From positions 496,001 through 560,000 of the forward strand of contig NZ_JAANOP010000001.1 in assembly GCF_011250515.1 (NCBI RefSeq): a stretch of 64,000 nucleotides of DNA, written 5' to 3'. The notes under the pieces were generated by a model. The model made no database searches and was not told the DNA's origin. It worked only from the letters and a program-made list of their open reading frames with translations. The position numbers were made by a program, and so were the translations under genes. Each line of letters begins with the position of its first letter. The first letter of the stretch is position 1. Positions 1 through 6,764 of the stretch are shown here, piece by piece. Source of the stretch: Aquirufa ecclesiirivi. GTDB taxonomy: Bacteria > Bacteroidota > Bacteroidia > Cytophagales > Spirosomataceae.

Positions 1-164
1 TTGGGGGAGAAAAAGATTTTCAAGAAGAGAGCCTAAACAGCTGGAGCATGTAATTTTGTGGTTAAATGCTTTAAATAGTGGCATTTAATTAGTTGGTATA
101 CCTGACGAAGGTCATATTTATTTGGGGACTTAGAGCTGAACTTTGTAGCAAACAATAGTAGATT

Positions 165-1952
165 ATGTCTAAAAAGCTCGCACATTCATTTCATATCCCG
201 GTCATGGGATTAGGCTTTACCATTGATACGCCGGTCAAAGTAGCTCATTTAGGAATTTCCTCGGTTATATCCATCATGGATGATCACCTCGTAGAGGAAA
301 TGAGAGAAGTACATGCCAAAGCCCATGCAAAGGAGTTTATTCCTATTTTAAAAACAGAAGCAGATTATCGGGCCAAACGTATTCAAGCCTATTTGAATTT
401 GGTGAATGAAATAGTGAATGAAAAGATTGAGGCCATGCGCCAGCAATCTTGGGAAGAGGGAAGTGATTTATCTCGCTATTTCGACTTATTACCAGAATCC
501 TCTCCATTGAAACAAGCATACCTATCTTGGCTTTTAACGAAAGAGGAGTCGCTCGAAAATTACCTGAGAGAAAGTATCATTCCGGGTTCCATCGATGTGA
601 ATATCATGTCCAAAGTGAATAAAACCAATTATAACCAAGAGGGGGAAGCTTTGGAAAAGGAGTATGCCGATGCTTTGTCAGCACTTCGAGGATATGCGAT
701 GAGCAATTTAAAATCATCGGTTATATTTTCAGCAGGATATAATCCTTTGCTATATAGTTATATCGAGCAGTTTGACGATTTTTTCCCTAATCAACAAGGG
801 GAATTAAAGAAGCAAATTATCTTGAAAGTAAGTGATTTTAGAAGTGCTTTGACGCAGGGGAAACTATTGGCTAAAAAGGGACTTTGGATTTCTGAATTCC
901 GAATCGAATCAGGACTGAACTGCGGAGGTCATGCCTTTGCTACCGATGGATTATTGTTAGGACCTATTTTGGAAGAGTTTAAGCGTAGTCGGGAGGAAAT
1001 GAAGCAAGAGCTTTTTGAGATGTGTCAAAAAGTAATGACCGAAAAGGGAGGAATAAACTATGCGGAATTGCCTGAAATGCGGATAACGGTTCAGGGAGGA
1101 ATAGGCACGAGTGAAGAAAATGAATTTTTATTGGAGCATTATCAAACCCAAGGAACGGGATGGGGAAGTCCATTTTTGTTGGTGCCTGAGGCGACCAATG
1201 TTGATGAGGCCACGTTAACCGCCTTGGCTATGGCAGAGGAATCTGATTATTACATGAGCCATGCTTCGCCACTGGGTGTTCCTTTTAATAATTTCAGAAA
1301 GAGCAGTTCCGAAAAGCAGCGCTTGGAAAGAATCGAAAAAGGAAGGCCAGGCAGTCCTTGTAACTTGGAATATTTATCCACCAATACGGAGTTCACCGAA
1401 AAGCCGATTTGCACGGCTTCACGTCAGTACCAGCATGCTAAAATTAAGGAGTTGGAAGCCCAGAATTTACCTAAAAATGAGTTTCAAAAGCTCTTTGATA
1501 AGATTACTGAAAAAGCCTGTTTATGTACTGGACTTGGGACTTCTGTCTTGAAAAATCATGGGATCAAACCCAAGCATCATTTGCACTCCATTGCTATTTG
1601 TCCAGGCCCGAATTTGGCTTATTTCTCAGGAGTATATTCTTTAAAACAAATGGTTGATCATATTTATGGTCGTATCAATATTTTGAATACCCAAAATCGA
1701 CCCAATTTATTTGTCAAGGAGCTGGGCTTGTATGTAGATTATCTCAAAAATGAAGTAGCAGAAAGTATGGAAAACATGAATGTCAAACAGGAGCGGTATT
1801 TGAAGACATTCAAACAAAACTTGTTGGCAGGTGTCGAGTATTACAAAGCCTTACCATTTCCCAATTGGAACGATATGTTGCCTGATTTGAAGCAAATGGA
1901 AAGTCGCATTGAGGCTTTAATCATACCTAGTTTGGAAAGGAATATGGCTTAG
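165..1952 (+). CDS. Conserved Bacteroidota protein of unknown function
   Basis: This 595-residue protein has no signal peptide and no predicted membrane segment, so it is probably cytoplasmic. I recognise it only as a conserved hypothetical type seen in Bacteroidota. The N-terminus (PVMGLGFTIDTPVKVAHLGI, residues 13-32) and the later stretch around VQGGIGTSEENEFLL (about residues 309-323) resemble the first strand and the phosphate-binding GGIGT loop of FMN-dependent TIM-barrel enzymes such as nitronate monooxygenase or glutamate synthase. That resemblance is an inference from motif shape only. A glycine-rich NCGGHAFATDGLLLGP segment lies between them. The ATG at 165 is the first in the open frame. 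The gene is monocistronic and converges on a lipoprotein gene 18 bases downstream. No function can be assigned with confidence. Confidence 0.85.
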   Translation: MSKKLAHSFHIPVMGLGFTIDTPVKVAHLGISSVISIMDDHLVEEMREVHAKAHAKEFIPILKTEADYRAKRIQAYLNLVNEIVNEKIEAMRQQSWEEGSDLSRYFDLLPESSPLKQAYLSWLLTKEESLENYLRESIIPGSIDVNIMSKVNKTNYNQEGEALEKEYADALSALRGYAMSNLKSSVIFSAGYNPLLYSYIEQFDDFFPNQQGELKKQIILKVSDFRSALTQGKLLAKKGLWISEFRIESGLNCGGHAFATDGLLLGPILEEFKRSREEMKQELFEMCQKVMTEKGGINYAELPEMRITVQGGIGTSEENEFLLEHYQTQGTGWGSPFLLVPEATNVDEATLTALAMAEESDYYMSHASPLGVPFNNFRKSSSEKQRLERIEKGRPGSPCNLEYLSTNTEFTEKPICTASRQYQHAKIKELEAQNLPKNEFQKLFDKITEKACLCTGLGTSVLKNHGIKPKHHLHSIAICPGPNLAYFSGVYSLKQMVDHIYGRINILNTQNRPNLFVKELGLYVDYLKNEVAESMENMNVKQERYLKTFKQNLLAGVEYYKALPFPNWNDMLPDLKQMESRIEALIIPSLERNMA

Positions 1953-1970
1953 TATTGGCCTTTTCCTTCG

Positions 1971-2339
1971 CTATGGACAGATTTCGATGTAGAGCTTTTT
2001 AGAGGGTGTTGGGCTATATGCCAAGCATTGGGCGCAGGTATTTTCTTTAGGCGGATTGACGATTTTAAAGGTAAAGCTGTCGCCTTCCTTGATGTTAGGT
2101 GGAAAAGTACAGGTGCTAGCCAAGGCAAAAACATGTTGGTAGCTTTTTCCTGTTGTGGGATTTTTCCAATTAACTGCTACTTGCGATGTATCGATGTCCT
2201 TGTTGACTGCTTCAATCACATCATTCATGCAAATACCTTGAAGCACTAATTTTCCTTGGTAACAGCTTGGGCTGATTTTTTCAGCACTTTTACACTGCAG
2301 CAAGAAGAGGTTTACGAGTAATATTCCGTACTTTTTCAT
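1971..2339 (-). CDS. Small Cys-rich lipoprotein, paralogue of the one at 3357
   Basis: A 122-residue protein with a lipoprotein-like leader (MKKYGILLVNLFLLQC). The -1 residue before the Cys is Gln, which is unusual but tolerable in Bacteroidota. The start at 2339 is preferred over an upstream in-frame codon because it gives a proper signal peptide. The mature part shares a clear framework with the protein at 3357-3737: GICMN-VIE, a W-x-x-P-x-TGK-x-Y segment, C-x-FP-x-x-IKEGD, CAQC-x-AYSP-x-P and a terminal IEIC. The conserved cysteines suggest a disulfide-stabilised envelope domain. The function is unknown. The gene is divergent from the patatin-like gene and separated from it by about 120 bases. 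Confidence 0.8.
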   Translation of the reverse strand: MKKYGILLVNLFLLQCKSAEKISPSCYQGKLVLQGICMNDVIEAVNKDIDTSQVAVNWKNPTTGKSYQHVFALASTCTFPPNIKEGDSFTFKIVNPPKENTCAQCLAYSPTPSKKLYIEICP

Positions 2340-2461
2340 CGTTAATATAGCTAGTGACAATACGATTCAGGCAAGGAAATTATTGTATGATCATGAAAAT
2401 TGTTTTCACTTATTCTTAGTTTGAACCTGCAGGTACGTTTTTGAATGAAAGATTTTTTTCT

Positions 2462-3367
2462 ATGAAATTAAAGAAAAAAGTACATCTGGTGTTGGGAAGT
2501 GGCGGTGCTAGAGGCTTTGCGCACATGGGGGTCATTGATGTGTTGGAAGAGCAAAATTTTGAGATAATCAGTGTGACTGGATGCTCCATGGGGGCTGTAG
2601 TTGGTGGGATTTATGCGGCAGGTTTCCATGAGGCCTATAAAAACTGGGCTTTGGGATTAACGAAATCCAAAGTGTTCAGCTTATTGGATTTCACCTTAGG
2701 AAGGCACGGTTTTGTGAAAGGAGAGCGAATTTTTGAGGTACTATCTCAATTCATCAATGTGCCTTTGATCGAAGAGTTTCGCATTCCATTTACTGCTGTG
2801 GCAGCTGATATGCATACTAAAAAGGAGGTTTGGTTTCAGTCGGGGGATTTGTACCGTGCTTTGCGAGCTTCTATTGCCATTCCGGGCATTTTTACTCCCG
2901 TTATTGATGGAGAGCATGTATTAGTGGATGGCGGAGTTCTTAATCCATTGCCATTGAATGTCGTGAAAAAACAAGAGGGCGAAATGGTCATAGCGGTTGA
3001 TTTAAATGGAGATGCTCCATTTTTTGTTCTGCCAGAAAAGATTGAATCAGATGATTCAGCGCTTTTACAAGGAATTAAAGAATGGCTAGGTAAATATTGG
3101 ATTAGTCCTGCCCCTACTGATTTATCAACCTTGGCGAGTACGAAATCCCTAAGCGATATCTTGTTTTACTCCTATGAAATGACACAAGATAAAGTCACGG
3201 AAATGATGCTTGATAAATACCAACCGGATATTTTAATTGAGATACCTAAATCGATTTCTTCTATATTTGAATTTGATCGAGCAGAGGAATTGATTTCTTG
3301 TGGTCGAGAAGCTTGTATCAAAGCGATTGCTAAAATGGAAAATTCAACTCAGAGCCATGAAAAGTAA
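2462..3367 (+). CDS. Patatin-like phospholipase family protein (RssA-like)
   Basis: This predicted serine hydrolase has 301 residues from the ATG at 2462. A longer reading from the TTG at 2441 is less likely. It shows the patatin signature in order: the oxyanion-hole loop GSGGARG (residues 12-18), the nucleophile elbow GCSMG with Ser42, and the catalytic Asp in DGG at residue 156. There is no signal peptide, so it should act in the cytoplasm or at the inner face of the membrane, as in the RssA/NTE-like group. Likely substrates are phospholipids or other acyl esters, but specificity cannot be read from sequence. It overlaps the downstream lipoprotein gene by 11 bases, which implies co-transcription. 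Confidence 0.9.
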   Translation: MKLKKKVHLVLGSGGARGFAHMGVIDVLEEQNFEIISVTGCSMGAVVGGIYAAGFHEAYKNWALGLTKSKVFSLLDFTLGRHGFVKGERIFEVLSQFINVPLIEEFRIPFTAVAADMHTKKEVWFQSGDLYRALRASIAIPGIFTPVIDGEHVLVDGGVLNPLPLNVVKKQEGEMVIAVDLNGDAPFFVLPEKIESDDSALLQGIKEWLGKYWISPAPTDLSTLASTKSLSDILFYSYEMTQDKVTEMMLDKYQPDILIEIPKSISSIFEFDRAEELISCGREACIKAIAKMENSTQSHEK

Positions 3368-3737
3368 GGTGTATTTTTTAAGTTTTTTATGTTGCTTATT
3401 GCTACTTTCTGCTTGTAAAAGAGAGGAATTACCGAAGACCACTTGTCTAAAAGGACGATTAGCGGTGAAGGGGATCTGTATGAATTACGTGATTGAGGTG
3501 ATCGAAGGGCAAGTAGATAGTAGCCAGGTAGAAATGTTATGGAAGCATCCCATGACGGGTAAAACGTATACTCGGGCATTTGCTTTAAGGAGTATTTGTT
3601 CCTTTCCAGAAAGTATAAAGGAGGGAGATGAATTTTATTTTAGCATTCCTGCTTTACCAGAGGATAAAATGTGTGCACAATGTAAAGCTTATAGCCCAGT
3701 ACCCAAGAAGGGACTGTCCATAGAAATTTGTGAGTAA
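3357..3737 (+). CDS. Small Cys-rich lipoprotein, paralogue of the one at 1971
   Basis: A 126-residue lipoprotein. The ATG at 3357 starts a classic leader ending in LLLLSAC, a good lipobox. The longer open frame begins inside the patatin gene and would bury the leader, so it is rejected. The mature sequence aligns along its length with the protein at 1971-2339, keeping GICMN-VIE, TGK-x-Y, the IKEGD segment, CAQC-x-AYSP and a terminal IEIC. It overlaps the 3' end of the patatin-like gene, so the two are probably translated together. The function is unknown. Conserved cysteines point to a small, disulfide-bonded domain exposed in the periplasm or at the outer membrane. Confidence 0.85.
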   Translation: MKSKVYFLSFLCCLLLLSACKREELPKTTCLKGRLAVKGICMNYVIEVIEGQVDSSQVEMLWKHPMTGKTYTRAFALRSICSFPESIKEGDEFYFSIPALPEDKMCAQCKAYSPVPKKGLSIEICE

Positions 3738-3744
3738 TGTTAGG

Positions 3745-4062
3745 TTAAAAACTGAGTAGCTCTAGTCCAAGAACTTGATTTAATTCCGTGCGTAGTAATC
3801 CGCTGCCTCCTCCAAAATGTTCGATGGTTTTTACATTTGGATGAATTTGGGAGACGATTTGTACCATCTCTTTTTCTTGTTGTAAACTTAAGCCACTGCT
3901 GAATAGCACAATGTCTATGGGGCTTTTTTGGCAAATGGAGGGAACTTCTTCTAGCTCACAAGTACCCAGAGCAAAAAGCTCGGGGTACTTATTGACTAGT
4001 TTAATCAGCAAGGCGACGATTGCTTCGTTTTTTCCTACCACTAAAATATGATGAATTTTCAT
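3745..4062 (-). CDS. Small receiver-like (degenerate CheY-fold) protein
   Basis: A 105-residue protein that begins HHILVVGKNEAIVALLIKLV, like the first strand and helix of a response-regulator receiver. A later segment, IDIVLFSSGLS, sits where the phospho-acceptor strand would be. The acidic pocket and the acceptor Asp are not evident at the expected places, so phosphorylation is doubtful. It could be a pseudo-receiver or an unrelated alpha/beta protein. It is the last gene of a minus-strand run, 23 bases after the YceI gene, and probably shares its transcript. Confidence 0.6.
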   Translation of the reverse strand: MKIHHILVVGKNEAIVALLIKLVNKYPELFALGTCELEEVPSICQKSPIDIVLFSSGLSLQQEKEMVQIVSQIHPNVKTIEHFGGGSGLLRTELNQVLGLELLSF

Positions 4063-4085
4063 CTGGAGTATAGGATCAAAAGTGC

Positions 4086-4616
4086 TTAGGCTTTTACTAA
4101 TTGGATTTCTCCAGCGATTTTAATTTCCTCGCTAACTAATACACCACCAGTTTCTAATGCTGCATTCCAGTTTAATCCGAAATCTGTACGGTTGATTTTA
4201 GTATTGATGGTAAAACCTGCCTTTAAATTTCCCCAAGGATCCTTAGCTACACCGCCAAATTCCACATGAATTTTTACAGGTTTAGTTACATCCTTGATGG
4301 TCAAATTGCCCAAAAGATTAAACTCATCATTGCTTGATTTTTCAATGCCCGTAGAGCTAAAGCTAATGTTTTCAAATTTGTCAGCTTCAAAAAAATCGGC
4401 ACTAGCTAAGTGAGCATCACGTTGTTCATTTCCTGTGCTGATACTAGAAGCTTTCGCCGTAAAATTGATTTTTGCGTCAGCAAAAGTTTCATCCGAACTT
4501 TCTGCATTTACATTGAAATCGGTAAATCCACCCGTCACGTTCGTGATCATTAAGTGTTTAACTTTAAATTGAATTTCGGAGTGAGTTGGGTCTAATGCCC
4601 AAGTTAAATTTGCCAT
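4086..4616 (-). CDS. YceI family lipocalin-like protein
   Basis: A 176-residue YceI-domain protein. The family signature is clear: WALDPTHSEIQFKVKHLMI near the start, then FTAKASSISTGNEQRDAHL with the conserved N-x-x-RD-x-HL, and a DFF-x-x-x-x-FP-like segment. YceI proteins form an extended beta-barrel that binds long isoprenoid or fatty-acid type lipids. Unlike E. coli YceI, this one has no signal peptide and is predicted cytoplasmic, which is common among Bacteroidota paralogues. It follows the pirin gene by 36 bases on the same strand, suggesting an operon. The true ligand is not predictable. Confidence 0.92.
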   Translation of the reverse strand: MANLTWALDPTHSEIQFKVKHLMITNVTGGFTDFNVNAESSDETFADAKINFTAKASSISTGNEQRDAHLASADFFEADKFENISFSSTGIEKSSNDEFNLLGNLTIKDVTKPVKIHVEFGGVAKDPWGNLKAGFTINTKINRTDFGLNWNAALETGGVLVSEEIKIAGEIQLVKA

Positions 4617-4652
4617 GTTTGTTGGTTGTTTACTATGTGAATGAATTTGTTG

Positions 4653-5372
4653 TTAAATGTGCATGGGAACTTCCATGAGAAGTATTTTGGCATTTTCGGA
4701 TTTTGCTTTTAGGTCAAAGCCTTCAAGGTCCCAAAGTCCAAGACCATCCCGACGGTCCAAATCGTATCCTTCGATGCTGAATTGACCTTCTAGAACAAAG
4801 GCATAGACGCCATTCCCTGATTGTTTAATTTGATAGTGGCTGCTTTTCCCTTCTTCAAAATTCCCTAAATGGAACCAGGCATCTTGGTGTATCCAAACCC
4901 CCTCATCTTCTGGATTGGGTGAAAGGATTTGCTGCAATTGATTGACACTATCGCTGTTTTGTAAAGTGATTTGGTCATAGCGAGGCGTTACGTTTTTCTT
5001 GTTTGGGAACACCCAAATTTGTAAAAACTTAACGGCTTCGTCTTTGTGATAATTGTATTCACTGTGGTAAATACCTGTTCCGGCACTCATTACCTGAATA
5101 TCTCCTTGACGAATTACCGCCACATTACCCATGCTGTCTTTGTGCTCTAGATCTCCTTCCAAAGGAATACTAATGATTTCCATGTTGTCATGTGGATGCT
5201 GGCCAAAGCCCATTCCACCTTTGACCATATCATCATTGAGTACTCTTAGTGCACCAAAATGGATTCTGGAAGGATCGTAATAATTGGCGAAACTAAATGT
5301 GTGTGAGCTGATTAACCATCCATGATTGGCTTTGCCCCTCGAGTCTGCTTTGTGTAAGATGCTCTTTGTCAT
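4653..5372 (-). CDS. Pirin family protein (YhhW-like bicupin)
   Basis: A 239-residue bicupin. I chose the ATG at 5372 because the family begins almost exactly with MTKSILHKADSRG. The longer reading from 5405 adds a non-conserved leader. N-terminal cupin metal ligands are visible in the GFGQHPHDNMEIISI region and in the later H/E pair of SAGTGIYHSEYNY. Family members bind a single iron or similar metal, and some have quercetinase activity. It precedes yceI and follows the Crp-like regulator gene by about 117 bases. A 12-bp perfect palindrome lies in that gap, so transcription from its own regulated promoter is plausible. Confidence 0.93.
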   Translation of the reverse strand: MTKSILHKADSRGKANHGWLISSHTFSFANYYDPSRIHFGALRVLNDDMVKGGMGFGQHPHDNMEIISIPLEGDLEHKDSMGNVAVIRQGDIQVMSAGTGIYHSEYNYHKDEAVKFLQIWVFPNKKNVTPRYDQITLQNSDSVNQLQQILSPNPEDEGVWIHQDAWFHLGNFEEGKSSHYQIKQSGNGVYAFVLEGQFSIEGYDLDRRDGLGLWDLEGFDLKAKSENAKILLMEVPMHI

Positions 5373-5423
5373 ATTGTTTTGAATTAACAATACAAAGGTC
5401 AGCACTAGATGTTCCAGAAATCA

Positions 5424-5435
5424 TAATCTAGATTA
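5424..5435. promoter_or_regulatory. 12-bp perfect palindrome upstream of the pirin gene
   Basis: The sequence TAATCTAGATTA is a perfect palindrome 52 bases upstream of the pirin start, in the only sizeable gap of this minus-strand block. Its position between a Crp/Fnr-like regulator gene and the pirin-yceI genes makes it a candidate operator. It does not match the classical Fnr or Crp half-sites, so the cognate protein is unknown. Confidence 0.3.
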
Positions 5436-5489
5436 AGAAAGTATAATCCTAACCGAGCTAGTAATGAACGAGGGTATATTCGATTTTAA

Positions 5490-6074
5490 TTAGCGTGCAC
5501 GCAGATATTCGCTGCGCATTTTGCTAAGAAACTCCGGAGTAACTCCAATGTAGGCAGCGATCAATTTTTGAGGAATATCATTGATTAGTGTAGGAAAAGT
5601 TTGACAAAAATTAGCATAGCGCTGCTTGGCACTTAAACTGAGATTGTCGATAAGTCGTTGTCGATACGCGACCAAAGAATTTTCTGTCAAAATCCGAAAA
5701 TACCGTTCCAGTGCTGGGATTTGATCAAAAAGCACTAATTGGTCTTTTCTACTGAGCAATACTACTTCGGAATCCATGATGGCCTGAACGCTGAGGTCAC
5801 CTGGTTTTTGGGATATAAAACTGTACATATCTGTAATCCACCAATTGGATGGGGCAAATTGCATGATATGTTCAAATCCATTCTCATCAAGAGAAAAGGA
5901 TCTTAGGCAGCCTGAAACCACGAGAGCTGCATCTTTGGTAATTTCTCCTCGTTCAAATAGGTATTCTTTTTTAGTGAGTTTGACCCTTCTCCAGGTTTGT
6001 TCAATCAATGCGCAATCAGCCTCACTCAAGTGGATGTGTTTTTTGATGTTGAGTATGACTGGGTTTTCTGACAT
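5490..6074 (-). CDS. Crp/Fnr family transcriptional regulator
   Basis: A 194-residue regulator from the ATG at 6074 (MSENPVILNIKKHI). The longer frame to 6134 overlaps the upstream Dabb gene and is less likely. The N-terminal part is a cyclic-nucleotide-binding jelly roll (LTKKEYLFERGEITKDAALV, then a SGCLRSF segment). The C-terminal part ends with a short helix-turn-helix, IPQKLIAAYIGVTPEFLSKM. There is no Fnr-type N-terminal Cys cluster, so it is not an iron-sulfur oxygen sensor of that type. This is the common Bacteroidota Crp-like form. Candidate targets are the neighbouring pirin and yceI genes, by proximity only. Confidence 0.9.
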   Translation of the reverse strand: MSENPVILNIKKHIHLSEADCALIEQTWRRVKLTKKEYLFERGEITKDAALVVSGCLRSFSLDENGFEHIMQFAPSNWWITDMYSFISQKPGDLSVQAIMDSEVVLLSRKDQLVLFDQIPALERYFRILTENSLVAYRQRLIDNLSLSAKQRYANFCQTFPTLINDIPQKLIAAYIGVTPEFLSKMRSEYLRAR

Positions 6075-6079
6075 GAGTA

Positions 6080-6373
6080 TTAAGGAATCTGGGTATAGTC
6101 GATTTCCTGAAAACTCGCGACTGCTGGTATCCAAACTTGTTCGACAAAACGTACATGATCAGGGTGTTGGGTATAGGCTTGATATACAGCATCTGTTTCG
6201 AACTGCATGATTAATCCATATTCAAATGAATTTTTAGGACTTATTTCTTGAAGACATTGAAAGGATTGAACTCCTGGAATATGAGCTAATTTTTTAGCTG
6301 CTGCAAAGAATGTATCTCGCTGTTCTTGGCTAAGCTCTGATTTGAATTGAAGAAATACAGAATGGTAAATCAT
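6080..6373 (-). CDS. Dabb (stress-responsive A/B barrel) family protein
   Basis: A 97-residue single-domain protein beginning MIYHSVFLQFKSELSQEQRD, the typical Dabb start. The internal segment SFEYGLIMQFETDAVYQAY followed by HPDHVRFVEQVW is also diagnostic. Dabb proteins form dimeric ferredoxin-like alpha/beta barrels, and some act in degradation or tailoring of small aromatics. No active site can be named here. It ends 5 bases before the Crp-like gene starts on the same strand, so the two probably form an operon. Confidence 0.88.
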   Translation of the reverse strand: MIYHSVFLQFKSELSQEQRDTFFAAAKKLAHIPGVQSFQCLQEISPKNSFEYGLIMQFETDAVYQAYTQHPDHVRFVEQVWIPAVASFQEIDYTQIP

Positions 6374-6764
6374 GATTAAAAATTTATGTTCAAAGGTAGA
6401 AATATTTTGTAGAACTAAGATTTCAATCTTGAATAGATACTATTTTCATCCTTATGCGTAGGGTCACATTATCAACCTTTTTTCATCCACAAAAGTAACT
6501 GTTTGATTTTTTTTTGAAAAAATTGCATTATTTCTTTTTGGTATTCAATCGAGCTTTCGCCACAAAATCATCGTTTTATCGCTTTAACCTGATTATCAAA
6601 AAGATACAATAGTTTATAAATTAATTTAATAAGGATAGTTAAGGATGGTTGACTTTACTCAAATGAGTTAGTTGGACTTAATAATTGTATTGTTTCTATA
6701 AATAGTACTATTTGAAAAGCAAATTTTGTACAAACCTTTTACATCCAAACTCAAACCTCTTATT
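6374..6764. promoter_or_regulatory. Divergent intergenic region upstream of susC
   Basis: This is about 390 AT-rich bases without a gene, between divergent Dabb and SusC genes. Near susC there is a 10-base direct repeat with one mismatch, AAGGATAGTT then AAGGATGGTT (6631-6650), and a small inverted repeat ACTCA-AA-TGAGT (6657-6668). Either could be an activator site for the SusC-led operon. I could not find a full TTG-N17-23-TAnnTTTG promoter for susC. A TACTATTTG sequence near 6707 comes close but has one base too many. Confidence 0.35.
6391..6398 (-). promoter_or_regulatory. Candidate Bacteroidota -7 element for the Dabb-crp genes
   Basis: Read on the minus strand the octamer is TACCTTTG, which fits the Bacteroidota -7 consensus TAnnTTTG. 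It lies 17 bases upstream of the Dabb start codon. The nearest TTG that could act as the -33 element is about 25 bases further upstream, slightly outside the usual 17-23 base spacing, so the assignment is tentative. Confidence 0.35.

Noticed and set aside
1-164. Possible 3' ends of an upstream gene in three short plus-strand frames
   Set aside because: Each frame closes within the first 90 bases and none has a recognisable motif, so no gene can be supported.
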